Assembly (NCBI GenBank): GCA_963725145.1
Contig: CAVRXL010000013.1
Coordinates: 310,001 to 374,000, forward strand
Direction of reading: 5' to 3'
Length of the DNA stretch: 64,000 bases
Source: DATAEE01 sp963725145
GTDB lineage: Bacteria > Acidobacteriota > Vicinamibacteria > Vicinamibacterales > 2-12-FULL-66-21
This document shows, piece after piece, positions 16,475-23,896 of this stretch (position 1 is its first letter; every line of letters begins with the position of its first letter). A program made the translations under genes and the position numbers. The notes under the pieces were generated by a model. The model saw only the letters and a list, made by a program, of their open reading frames with translations, ran no database searches and had not been told where the DNA came from.

Positions 16475-17118
16475 TTCAGTACCTCCTCAAAGAATGCGAG
16501 CGCGCGCGCGTCCCGGCTCTGGCCGAGCCAGAAGATTGCCTGCTTGCGCACGGCTGGATTGGGGTTGCGGCGCGCGACCTGAATCAGCAGCGGCACGCCC
16601 TCGTCTTTCGGCAGCTGGCTCAGCGCGAACACGGCGCGCTTCTTCACGTCCGTCTCGGGATCGTTCTCGATCGCGTCGGTGATGGCGTCGGCCGCCTTGC
16701 GGCCAGCCTTCTGCGCCAGCCAGAAGAGCGCCTCCCCGCGGATCTCCGGGCTCGCATCCTTCTTTGCGAGCTGAATCAGCGTGGGCACCGCCTCGGCCTC
16801 GCGGCTCTGCGACAGCGCGAAGACGGCGCTCTTGCGGAACGCGGTGCTCGGGTCGTCCGCGATCAGGCGTCGGAGCGTCTCGAAGCCGCGGCGTCCGCGC
16901 GCCTGACCGAGCCAGAACGCCGCCTTCTTTCGCAATCGCTCCGATCGGTCGCGCGCGACGAGCGCGTCGAGGGCCGCATCCGCCGACGCGTCGGCGTGGA
17001 GCGCGATCGCGGTCACCGAGGCGTCGACGACGCGGTCGGAGGCCGAGGCCGGGCCTCGCGACAGAGGGAGCGCCGGACCTCTCAGGTCCGGCGGCCAATT
17101 ACATGAGGAGCGCCACAC
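16471..17118 (-). CDS. HEAT-repeat protein, possibly the split C-terminal half of its upstream neighbour
   Basis: This is a 215-codon frame whose first ~35 codons are unusual: they overlap the upstream stop by 20 bases and run through a palindromic element. Recognisable HEAT repeats begin near VVDASVTAIALHADASADAALDAL and continue (LRKKAAFWLGQARG; FRKSAVFALSQSREAEAVPTL; IRGEALFWLAQKAGR; VKKRAVFALSQLPKDEGVPLL). There is no signal peptide of its own. The preceding 175-residue secreted protein ends exactly at the palindrome, so the two may once have been one exported protein. Alternatively the second part is translated by coupling at ATGTAA. Confidence 0.7.
   Translation of the reverse strand: MWRSSCNWPPDLRGPALPLSRGPASASDRVVDASVTAIALHADASADAALDALVARDRSERLRKKAAFWLGQARGRRGFETLRRLIADDPSTAFRKSAVFALSQSREAEAVPTLIQLAKKDASPEIRGEALFWLAQKAGRKAADAITDAIENDPETDVKKRAVFALSQLPKDEGVPLLIQVARRNPNPAVRKQAIFWLGQSRDARALAFFEEVLK
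17071..17093. repeat. Palindromic element at a gene junction
   Basis: The arms CGCCGGACCT and AGGTCCGGCG flank CTC, after GGGAGCGC. Relative to the 16418 copy the arms changed at paired positions (GGGCC to GGACC, with the matching change on the other arm), so the hairpin is kept. It lies 5 bp beyond the stop at 17099. Confidence 0.78.
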
Positions 17119-17626
17119 TCTCAGACGGCTTCACGTCATCAATCCACTGGACGGTGCGCCCTCCGGCGTCGAGCCCGCAGTCTTCGGAGAACACGCGTAC
17201 GCGCTCGACCGCGCCAGAGACGATCCGGTAGAAGATCGAGAAGCGCGAGGCCTCGAGCTGAACCGGTCGCGTCGTGCGATCGCGGCTCGTGATGTTGATG
17301 CCGTCGTTCCGCCCGGGCTCGATGCTGCACGCGCCGCAGCACGCGTCGCCGCTCGATCGGATGGACACGCCCCCCTCAATCCAGGTCGTGCCGCTCGACG
17401 AGGACCAGCAGCACATCACCCGGTCGCCGTCCACCATGGGCACGGCGTACGCGATCCAGTACGGGTCGTTTGCGGCCTTCACGAGCGGCCGGAACGTTCG
17501 TTCGAGCCCCGCGGCCCCGTTGTGTCGGGTGACGGTTCCGTTGTCGATGCGGACCTGCGCGTCGGCCCCGGAGGCGGCGAGCACGAACGACGTCAAGACT
17601 GCGAATCCGATCGCTCTTCGGTCCAT
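17099..17626 (-). CDS. Exported cysteine-containing protein of the HEAT operon
   Basis: This 175-residue protein has a signal peptide (MDRRAIGFAVLTSFVLAASGADAQ). The mature region has several cysteines, including MCCW and GDACCGAC, suggesting disulfides. It also has a beta-rich pattern (YWIAYAVPMVDGDRVMCCW; FSIFYRIVSGAVERVRVFSEDCG). I do not recognise a named family. It ends KPSESVALLM just before a palindromic element, and a HEAT-repeat frame follows at once. The ending looks like an interdomain linker rather than a natural C-terminus, so a disrupted two-domain gene is plausible. Confidence 0.65.
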   Translation of the reverse strand: MDRRAIGFAVLTSFVLAASGADAQVRIDNGTVTRHNGAAGLERTFRPLVKAANDPYWIAYAVPMVDGDRVMCCWSSSSGTTWIEGGVSIRSSGDACCGACSIEPGRNDGINITSRDRTTRPVQLEASRFSIFYRIVSGAVERVRVFSEDCGLDAGGRTVQWIDDVKPSESVALLM

Positions 17627-17637
17627 CGCGGGCTCCC

Positions 17638-17687
17638 TCTGCGTTCTCTGCGTTCTCTGCCTTCTCTGCGTTCTCTGCGTGATCTGA
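17638..17687. repeat. GCGTTCTCT tandem repeat upstream of the 17626 gene
   Basis: Five consecutive ~10-bp units are seen (GCGTTCTCTG twice, CCTTCTCTG, CGTTCTCTG, CGTGATCTG). They lie in the 64-bp gap between two minus-strand operon genes, as the 5' leader of the downstream one. Confidence 0.75.
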
Positions 17688-17690
17688 GGC

Positions 17691-19043
17691 CTATTTCTCG
17701 ATGAGCTCCATGAGATAGTCCATCGCCGCCTTCGAGCGCATCAGCGAAAGCTTCGAGACGATCTCCCGCTTCATCGTCACGTCGTTCTCCTTGCGCGCGA
17801 GCGCGACGAGCGACTCCGCGTTGTTCTGGATGAAGAGTCCCTGGACGACCGCCTTCCGGATTTCCGGATCTTTGTCGGTCATGTAGATCTCGACCAGCGC
17901 ATCGCCGGTCCGTTTGGACCCCATCAGGCCGAGGTTGCGGACGGCGAGCCGCCGGAGCTCGGGATCGCTTTCGGTCTTCGCGAGCTGGATGAGCCGCTCG
18001 GCGTTCCCGCCGACGAACATCGCCTGCAGGATCTGCCGCTTGACGTCGCGGGACGATTCTTTCGTATAGAGCTGCCAGAGCTCGTCGTGCGCGCCCATCA
18101 CGCCGAGCTGCTTGACGGCTTCTCCGCGCAGTTCGGGCACCGTCTCGCCCTGTGCGACCTCCAGCAGCCGCGCACGCTCGCCCGAAACCATGAAGGCCTG
18201 CAGGATTCGGCGCTTCACGTCCACATCGGACGTGCTCTTGTAGATGTCCGCCAGCAGCGCGCGGCTCTCGGATCCGCCGTGAATCCCGAGGTACTGGATC
18301 GCGCGGCGCTGCAGGTCGGGATGGCTCTCACCGCGGGCGACCTTCGCGAGCACCTGGCGCGCCGCCGGGGAGTTGATCTGCGCGAGCACGAACAGGGCGC
18401 GCGCCTTCACCTTGGGCGTGTTGTTGCCTGCCAGCAGCTTCTCGAGCATCGGGACCGCGCGCTCTGGATCCTGGTGCTGCAGGGCATTGATTGCCATCAG
18501 CTTCAGGTCTTCGTCCGCCTGGTTCTCAGGGCTCACCGACTGCCCCGTGGTGCGGCGAACGTCCCCTTCGAGCGATTTGGCCTGCGAGACGTACCGGCTG
18601 TCGGGGTGCGACTTGATCAGCTCCGCGATGGTCGCCAGCGCTTCGGCGCGCTGGCCGAGCCGGTTCTGGGCGTAGGCCTTCCAGTACTTCGCTGCGTCGA
18701 CCTTGGTGCCGTTCACCTCGATCACGCGGTTGAAGCGCTCGAGCGCGCGATCCCAGCGGTCCTCGTCGAGCGCACTCAGGCCCGAGTCGTACAACTCGGT
18801 TTCGCGCTGCCGCCGTTCGCGCGTGCGGTCCTGCTCGCGATCCTCGCGCTGCTCGCTCCACTCGATCGCGCCCGGTCCGAGCAGCAGGCCGGCTCCCGGC
18901 GGCAACTCGAACAACCCACCCGGAGGGAGAAGCGTCCCCGGCTTCGGCGCCCCCGCACCTGGCTGAGCGATGACGGGCGCGGCCGAGAGCGCGACCGCGC
19001 CGGCTATCGTCACAATTCGTTTCTGAATCACTCGCGTCTTCAT
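17691..19043 (-). CDS. Exported TPR plus HEAT-repeat protein
   Basis: This 450-residue protein has a signal peptide ending near APVIAQ and a Pro/Gly-rich spacer (residues about 28-60). Next come a charged helix rich in Glu and Arg and two TPR-like units (ALDEDRWDRALERFNRVIEV; AYAQNRLGQRAEALATIAEL). The rest is a HEAT solenoid of about ten repeats (LQRRAIQYLGIHGG; VKRRILQAFMVSGE; VKRQILQAMFVGGN; LRRLAVRNLGLMGS). It is a likely periplasmic protein-binding scaffold. It lies 13 bp after the anti-sigma gene on the same strand, so it is probably part of the regulon of that sigma factor. Confidence 0.85.
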   Translation of the reverse strand: MKTRVIQKRIVTIAGAVALSAAPVIAQPGAGAPKPGTLLPPGGLFELPPGAGLLLGPGAIEWSEQREDREQDRTRERRQRETELYDSGLSALDEDRWDRALERFNRVIEVNGTKVDAAKYWKAYAQNRLGQRAEALATIAELIKSHPDSRYVSQAKSLEGDVRRTTGQSVSPENQADEDLKLMAINALQHQDPERAVPMLEKLLAGNNTPKVKARALFVLAQINSPAARQVLAKVARGESHPDLQRRAIQYLGIHGGSESRALLADIYKSTSDVDVKRRILQAFMVSGERARLLEVAQGETVPELRGEAVKQLGVMGAHDELWQLYTKESSRDVKRQILQAMFVGGNAERLIQLAKTESDPELRRLAVRNLGLMGSKRTGDALVEIYMTDKDPEIRKAVVQGLFIQNNAESLVALARKENDVTMKREIVSKLSLMRSKAAMDYLMELIEK

Positions 19044-19056
19044 TGAAATCGACCTC

Positions 19057-19941
19057 TTAGGACGCCATCCGTACCTGTCGGGTCATGGCGTCGCGTTCCT
19101 GCGCGCCTAACGCCGACCGGACGACCTGGACTTTGAACAACAGGTTTTGCCCCTCGATCCGCCTCCGCATCGCATCGAGATCGGCCGCCGGGATGGCCGA
19201 CGGGCCGCCTGCTACTTCCGTGAGAATGAGATCCAGCTGCTCGAGCAGGCTGACGATCGGGAGATTCCCGACGCTCTGCGCCGTCTGCCGGTAGAGCCGG
19301 TTCTCCGACACCAGCTCCTGCGCGCGTACCTGCTCGGTGGAAATGTCCACCGAACCCGCGCCATGCGCGTTCAGCAGCTCGATGAGCACGAGCTCCGTCC
19401 GCTCCAGATGCTCGCCGACGACCGCGAGGAGCAGACGCTCGCGAAGATCGGCGGTGGCGCCGGTGTTGTCGATCGGGCCCGGCGACAGGACGGTCGCCTG
19501 CTGCGGCTGCGGTCTCGTCTGCCGCCAGAGCGCGCCGGTCAGAAACGCGATGACGACGAGCGCGGCGATCCCGCCTGCGAACGCCCAGCGTTGGCCGGTC
19601 TGAAGCCATGGGCCGGTCTGAAGACCGGCCCCTCCAAGCCATCTCTGGAATCTCCATTTCTGGAGGGGCCGGTCTTCAGACCGGCCCACCCGGCCCACCG
19701 CCCGCAATCCGGGCCGGAGCCGCGTCCAGACGGCCGCCTCGAAGTCCGTTGAGGGCTCGGGCACGGGCGCGTCATCCACCGCGCGCAGCACCTGCTCGAG
19801 ACGGGTGAAGCTCTCGCGGCACGAGGCGCACTCGCGCAGGTGCCGCTCGAGCGAGCCGGCCTCGGGGCCGCGAAGCTCGCCGTAGTAGTGCAGAACGAGA
19901 TCGTCTTCGTGTGGATGCGTCACGTGTCCGAGCGGGCTCAC
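19057..19941 (-). CDS. Membrane-anchored anti-sigma factor with zinc-finger domain
   Basis: This 294-residue protein starts at a GTG overlapping the sigma-factor stop (GTGA). An N-terminal zinc-binding anti-sigma motif (HLRECASC, about residues 33-40) would hold the sigma factor. A transmembrane helix (FAGGIAALVVIAFLTGALW) separates it from an extracytoplasmic part with long helices. The linker between them, roughly residues 80-112, is encoded almost entirely by two inverted copies of a palindromic element (translated GGAGLQTGP and SEDRPLQ). The frame stays open, so the insertion appears tolerated. Release of sigma presumably depends on events at the C-terminal region (inference). Confidence 0.85.
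   Translation of the reverse strand: MSPLGHVTHPHEDDLVLHYYGELRGPEAGSLERHLRECASCRESFTRLEQVLRAVDDAPVPEPSTDFEAAVWTRLRPGLRAVGRVGRSEDRPLQKWRFQRWLGGAGLQTGPWLQTGQRWAFAGGIAALVVIAFLTGALWRQTRPQPQQATVLSPGPIDNTGATADLRERLLLAVVGEHLERTELVLIELLNAHGAGSVDISTEQVRAQELVSENRLYRQTAQSVGNLPIVSLLEQLDLILTEVAGGPSAIPAADLDAMRRRIEGQNLLFKVQVVRSALGAQERDAMTRQVRMAS
19610..19687. repeat. Inverted pair of GGTCTTCAGACC palindromes inside the anti-sigma gene
   Basis: One copy at 19610-19631 (GGCCGGTCTG/AAGACCGGCC) and one at 19662-19687 (GGAGGGGCCGGTC/TTCAGACCGGCCC) are inverse complements of each other, including the CCCCTCC shoulder, around about 26 bp. A third partial copy (GGCCGGTCTGAAG) lies just left at 19593. Each can form a hairpin alone, or the two can pair as longer arms. 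Confidence 0.85.
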
Positions 19942-20510
19942 GAGCTCCGCCCTCCTGCGGTCACGAACGGCTCGAGCGCGGTGCGCATCTTCCGGACCGC
20001 GCGAAAGATGCTGTGCTTCGTCGCGTTGGTTCGCAGGTTCAGCGCACGGCCGATCTCGTCGATCGACATGCCCTCGAAATGGCGCAGCGTGAACGCCGCG
20101 CGCTCCATCGGGCTGAGTCGATCCATCGCGTCGGTGACCCGCGCCTGAATCTCGGCGCTGAGCGCCAGCCGTTCCGGCCCGTTGGTTCCCAGCGGTATCG
20201 CCATGGTCTCGAGCGCCTCCTCGTCCTGTCCTTCTTCCCGCTTCGGCCGCGCGCGCATCAGATCGATCGAGCAGTTCACGGTGATCCGGTGGAGCCACGT
20301 CCCGAAGTTCGCGCGCGACTCGAACCGGTCGAGCTGTTTGTAGGCTCGGAGCAGGGCTTCCTGGACCACGTCCTCCGCGTCCTGGGCGTTGCCGGTCATC
20401 CGGAACGCCAGCCGGTAGATGCGGCGGCTGTGGCGGTCGACGAGGTCTCGGAACGCATCGGGGTCCCCGGCTTGTGCCCGGGCGACCGCAACAGCGTCGC
20501 TCTCTGGCAT
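19938..20510 (-). CDS. ECF (RpoE-like) RNA polymerase sigma factor
   Basis: This 190-residue protein has region 2 (AFRDLVDRHSRRIYRLAFRM, DAEDVVQEALLRAYKQLDRF, FGTWLHRITVNCSIDLMR) and region 4 (LSPMERAAFTLRHFEGMSIDEIGRAL). Region 4 ends in a recognition helix near NATKHSIFRAVRKMR. It is the first gene of a minus-strand operon followed by its anti-sigma factor with a 4-base overlap, the classic pairing. The downstream exported HEAT proteins are candidate regulon members. Two palindromes lie upstream and may include the autoregulated promoter. Confidence 0.93.
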   Translation of the reverse strand: MPESDAVAVARAQAGDPDAFRDLVDRHSRRIYRLAFRMTGNAQDAEDVVQEALLRAYKQLDRFESRANFGTWLHRITVNCSIDLMRARPKREEGQDEEALETMAIPLGTNGPERLALSAEIQARVTDAMDRLSPMERAAFTLRHFEGMSIDEIGRALNLRTNATKHSIFRAVRKMRTALEPFVTAGGRSS

Positions 20511-20522
20511 CTGTCTGGCTTA

Positions 20523-20610
20523 GACGGCCGATCGGCCGTACGGTTAGCGAGTCAGTAACTTACGACCCTAAAGGGTCGTACCACAACCACCCTAAACAGT
20601 GGTTCCTAGT
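20523..20610. promoter_or_regulatory. Palindrome cluster upstream of the sigma-factor gene
   Basis: Three inverted repeats lie between the epimerase stop and the sigma start: ACGGCCGATCGGCCGT (perfect 16-bp palindrome at about 20524), TACGACCCTAAAGGGTCGTA (20561-20580), and AACCACCC...CAGTGGTT just beyond. They may act as a terminator for the epimerase transcript or as operator-like sites. The second resembles the variable-arm palindromes elsewhere in the window. Confidence 0.5.
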
Positions 20611-21540
20611 CCCTGCAGGAGCTGTTCAACCCCGACTCGGAGCGGGGTTACTCGATACCCCAGCTCCGCCGCCGCGCGTTCGCAGCCCAGCGGCCAGTCC
20701 CGGGTCAGGATCTCGACTGTCCCGCGCGTCAGGAGCGGCGGCCGTCCCGTGAGCCAGGCGCGGCCCTCCTCGACGGCGCCGGCCAGGCGGGCGACCGCGG
20801 GCGGGATGCGGCGGGGGAGGCCGAGGCCGACGAGCGTCCTGGCGATCTCGAACGGGCGGACCTGCGGCGCGTTCTCGCCGCCGAGCTCGTACTGCGCGCC
20901 GATCGTTCCGCGCGCGATCGCTTCCGCGTGCGCGGCCGCGACATCGTCGACGTGCGCGAACGACCAGATCCGGTCCGGCCCGATGAGCCCGGGCAGGCGG
21001 CCGGTTCGGTGATCGTGGAGCAACCGGCCGACGAGATTCCCTTCGGTCATCGATCCCGGTCCGTAGACGACGCCGGGATACATGCAGATGACGGGGCCGC
21101 CCTTCACCGATCGCCCGCGTTGCGACGCGATCGGCGAGCACCTTCGTTCGCTGATAGTCGTTCGCCATGATGGGTCCGGCGGACCCCGCCGGTGGACGGG
21201 CGAGAAACGACGACGTGTAGATCACGCGCGGCACGCCGAGCGCGGCCGCGACGGAGAGGACGTTCTCGAGTCCCCCCACGTTCACGTCGTCGAAGTCCTG
21301 ACGCCGGCGGCGCCAGACCGAGACGAGCGCCGCGCTGTGGCAGATCGCGGCGGCGCCACGGGCCGCGCGTTCGAGGGACGCGCGGTCGCGGATGTCGCCG
21401 TCGTGCGGCTCGACGCGCGGCTGGCGCGGCGCGGCCGACGCCTGCCGCGCGTACACCGTGACGTCGCATCCTGCGGCCGCCAGCGCGCGAACGATCGCCG
21501 CTCCGAGGTAGCCGGTCCCTCCGGTTACGAGTATTCTCAC
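20592..21540 (-). CDS. NAD-dependent epimerase/dehydratase (SDR), frameshifted
   Basis: This extended SDR protein is about 316 residues if restored. The N-terminal frame has the Rossmann motif GGTGYLGAAIV, then SAALVSVW and YTSSFLARPP with the active-site YQRTK. The C-terminal frame resumes with KGGPVICMYPGVVYGPGSMTEGN and IWSFAHVDDVAAAH. The switch occurs near 21105-21125, where the total length is one base over a multiple of three. This is either a single-base indel in the assembly or a recent inactivation. The family includes dihydroflavonol-reductase-like enzymes, and the substrate cannot be named. It lies upstream of the sigma operon on the same strand and divergent from the rhomboid gene. 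Confidence 0.8.
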
Positions 21541-21570
21541 GGTGAACAGCTGGCACTCCGAATTTTATCC

Positions 21571-21603
21571 TCCTAGATTCTAGATTCTAAATTCTGTATT
21601 CTG
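21571..21603. repeat. AGATTCT word repeat upstream of the rhomboid gene
   Basis: The words TAGATTC, TAGATTC, TAAATTC, TGTATTC and TG end 5 bp before the rhomboid ATG at 21609. The vocabulary is shared with the GAATTCTGGATTCTG repeats at 54190-54338. It sits in an A/T-rich island between divergent genes and may include promoter elements. Confidence 0.65.
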
Positions 21604-21608
21604 CCCCG

Positions 21609-22469
21609 ATGTTCGGTCGTCAGAAATCCGGTTCAGTCGTCTGCGCGTGCGGCCGGCTCGTGGGCGTGCAGGACGATCGATGCCTCAACTGCGGGCGGTG
21701 GAATCCCGGTCTGTGGGGCTTTGCGCCCGCGCTGCGCCGCTTCGGCAACGACTTCGGCTTCATCGAAGGAGTCACGACCGCCTGCGTCCTGCTGTTTGTC
21801 GCGGAGCTTGGCGTGTCGGTGATGTTCTTCGGCGGCATCGGAGCCGGGGGACTTCTGGGCTTCCTGTCGCCCACACCGGACGCGGTCGTTCTTTTCGGTG
21901 GCGCCGGGGCGTTTCCGGTCTTCCAGCTGGGGCACTGGTGGACGTTGCTGAGCGCCGGATGGCTGCACGGCAGCCTCCTGCACATCATCTTCAACATGAT
22001 GGCGATCCGGCAGATCGGCCCGGCGTGCGCCGATCTCTATGGCCCCGGCCGGACGATCATCGTCTACGTCCTCTCGAGCGTCGTGGCGTTCCTTCTGAGC
22101 TCGTCTGTCGGGTATTTTTTCGGGCGAATCCCGGTCATCGGCGGCGCGGCGCTGACGCTCGGCGCGTCTGGTTCGTTGTGCGGGCTGATCGGCGCCATCC
22201 TCTATTACGGCGAGCGAAGCGGCAGCCGCCTCATTAAAAGCCAGATCGGCAACTACGCGGTCGGCATTCTGGTGATGGGCTTCCTGCTCCCAGGTATCGA
22301 CAACATGGCGCACATCGGCGGGTTCGCGGGCGGATACCTGGTCGGCAGGTGGCTGGATCCGCTGAGACCCGAGCGGCTCGATCACATCCTGGGTGGGCTC
22401 GCATGCCTGGGCGCGAGCGCGTTCGCCATCATCGCCTCGATCTTTACAGGATTGAGGTACTTGCAATAG
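21609..22469 (+). CDS. Rhomboid family intramembrane serine protease with N-terminal zinc ribbon
   Basis: This 286-residue inner-membrane protease cleaves within transmembrane helices. The N-terminus has a small Cys motif (CACG...CLNCGRW) like a zinc ribbon, found in a subset of bacterial rhomboids. The core contains WLHGSLLHIIFNMMAIRQIG, the catalytic serine in GASGSLCG and the catalytic histidine in NMAHIGGFAGGY. About six to seven membrane segments are visible. The following dehydrogenase gene overlaps its stop by one base, so they are co-transcribed. Confidence 0.93.
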   Translation: MFGRQKSGSVVCACGRLVGVQDDRCLNCGRWNPGLWGFAPALRRFGNDFGFIEGVTTACVLLFVAELGVSVMFFGGIGAGGLLGFLSPTPDAVVLFGGAGAFPVFQLGHWWTLLSAGWLHGSLLHIIFNMMAIRQIGPACADLYGPGRTIIVYVLSSVVAFLLSSSVGYFFGRIPVIGGAALTLGASGSLCGLIGAILYYGERSGSRLIKSQIGNYAVGILVMGFLLPGIDNMAHIGGFAGGYLVGRWLDPLRPERLDHILGGLACLGASAFAIIASIFTGLRYLQ

Positions 22470-23485
22470 TGCGTAAACCGGTCGTGCTGATCACCGGCGC
22501 GGGCGGCGAGATCGGTCACGGCCTGATCGACCGGCTCGCCGCCGATCAGACGCGCGGGATCGTCACGCTGGATCTCAACCCGCTCGAGCGGGATCTCGCC
22601 GCGCGCGTTCAGCGCGAGATCACGGGATCGGTGCTCGACCGAGGCCTGCTCGAGCGCGTGCTGGCGGAATTCGAGGTGCAGCTGGTGTTTCATCTCGCCG
22701 CGCTGCTCTCCACGCGCTCCGAGTTCACCCCCGTGACCGCGCATCAGGTCAACGTCGAAGGCACGCTCAACCTGCTGGAGTTCGCGCAGCACGAGGCGGA
22801 GTCGCACGGCCGTCCGGTCGTGTTCATGTATCCGTCATCGATCGCGGCGTACGGTCTCCCGGACCTGGCGACCAAGACCCGCGTGGGACGCGTCGGCGAA
22901 GACCAGTGGCTCCACCCGACCACGATGTACGGCTGCAACAAGCTGTATTGCGAGCAGATCGGAAACTATTACGCGCGGCACTACAAACAGCTCTCGGCCG
23001 AGCCGCAGAGCGGCCGGGTCGATTTCCGCTGCGTGCGTTTTCCTGGGCTGATTTCCGAGGCGACGGTGCCGTCGGGCGGGACCTCCGACTACGCACCCGA
23101 GATGATCCATGCGGCGGCGAAAGGGGAGCCGTACACCTGCTTCGTCCGTCCCGACACCCGGATCCCGTTCATGGCGATGCCGGACGCCGTCGACGCGCTC
23201 CTCACCCTCGCGGGCGCGCCGCGCGCGCGCCTGACGCGCACGGCCTACAACGTCCGCGCCTTCAACCCGTCGGCGGAGGAGATTCGCGACATCGTCGTGC
23301 GCGCCTTTCCGAGCGCGCAGGTCACATGGGGGACCGACACACGGCGGCAGGGCATCGTGGATTCGTGGCCGGCCGATGCCAACGACGACGCCGCGCGCAC
23401 GGACTGGAAGTTTTGCCCGCGCTACGACCTGCAGGGCGCGTTCGACGACTACCTGATTCCTGGCATCCGGCGGCGGTACGCGTGA
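22469..23485 (+). CDS. SDR-family L-threonine 3-dehydrogenase-like protein
   Basis: This 338-residue cytoplasmic NAD-dependent enzyme uses a GTG sharing one base with the rhomboid stop. The Rossmann motif is TGAGGEIGHGL; catalytic residues lie in YPSSIAAYG and the active-site YGCNKLYCE. The segments FRCVRFPGLISEATVPSGGT, DYAPEMIHAA and the C-terminal DSWPADANDDAARTDW closely follow SDR-type threonine dehydrogenases (Tdh), which make 2-amino-3-ketobutyrate. No kbl partner (glycine C-acetyltransferase) is nearby, so related UDP-sugar epimerase activity cannot be excluded. Its stop abuts that of the convergent ferredoxin gene. Confidence 0.75.
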   Translation: MRKPVVLITGAGGEIGHGLIDRLAADQTRGIVTLDLNPLERDLAARVQREITGSVLDRGLLERVLAEFEVQLVFHLAALLSTRSEFTPVTAHQVNVEGTLNLLEFAQHEAESHGRPVVFMYPSSIAAYGLPDLATKTRVGRVGEDQWLHPTTMYGCNKLYCEQIGNYYARHYKQLSAEPQSGRVDFRCVRFPGLISEATVPSGGTSDYAPEMIHAAAKGEPYTCFVRPDTRIPFMAMPDAVDALLTLAGAPRARLTRTAYNVRAFNPSAEEIRDIVVRAFPSAQVTWGTDTRRQGIVDSWPADANDDAARTDWKFCPRYDLQGAFDDYLIPGIRRRYA

Positions 23486-23839
23486 TCACACCCACTGTGG
23501 AGGCGGGGTAATGTCGGGCGCGGGGGTCGGACCGGGATCGGTGCGCCCCGGTGTCGTCGAGACACGGCTCTCGGCGCGCACCGTCATGTCGTGCTCCATC
23601 AGCATCTGACACGAGAGACGGACGCCGGTCAGCCCGCGGGCCTCGAGCACGGTTTTCTCGGCAAGCGTCATCTTCGGCGGTTCGCCGCTGACGAACGTGA
23701 CGCGGCAGGTCGTGCACCGGGCATTCCCGCCGCAGGCATGCATCTGGTCGATTCCCGCGTCCTGCTCGAGCGCGAGCACCAACCTCTTGCCCTGCGGCAC
23801 CTCGAACGTGCCCGCGCCTTCGACGGTCAGCTTCGGCAT
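23486..23839 (-). CDS. 2Fe-2S ferredoxin
   Basis: This 117-residue cytoplasmic electron carrier has cluster ligands in CGGNARCTTC (Cx5CxxC) and the fourth cysteine in VRLSCQM. The N-terminus (MPKLTVEGAGTFEVPQGKRL) is a beta-grasp start. The last ~25 residues are Pro/Thr-rich and extend beyond the fold. It lies 57 bp after the SulP gene on the same strand and probably shares its transcript. The redox partner is not in the window. Confidence 0.88.
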   Translation of the reverse strand: MPKLTVEGAGTFEVPQGKRLVLALEQDAGIDQMHACGGNARCTTCRVTFVSGEPPKMTLAEKTVLEARGLTGVRLSCQMLMEHDMTVRAESRVSTTPGRTDPGPTPAPDITPPPQWV

Positions 23840-23896
23840 GTACCCTCCGCCGTCCAGTCTACCGATTCTCGACAGCGAGCGGGAAGAACGCCGGCG

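Noticed and set aside
22349..22468. Longer N-terminus for the Tdh-like dehydrogenase
   Set aside because: It would overlap the rhomboid gene and precede the Rossmann motif by ~40 residues without homology. The GTG at 22469 fits the 1-base coupling.
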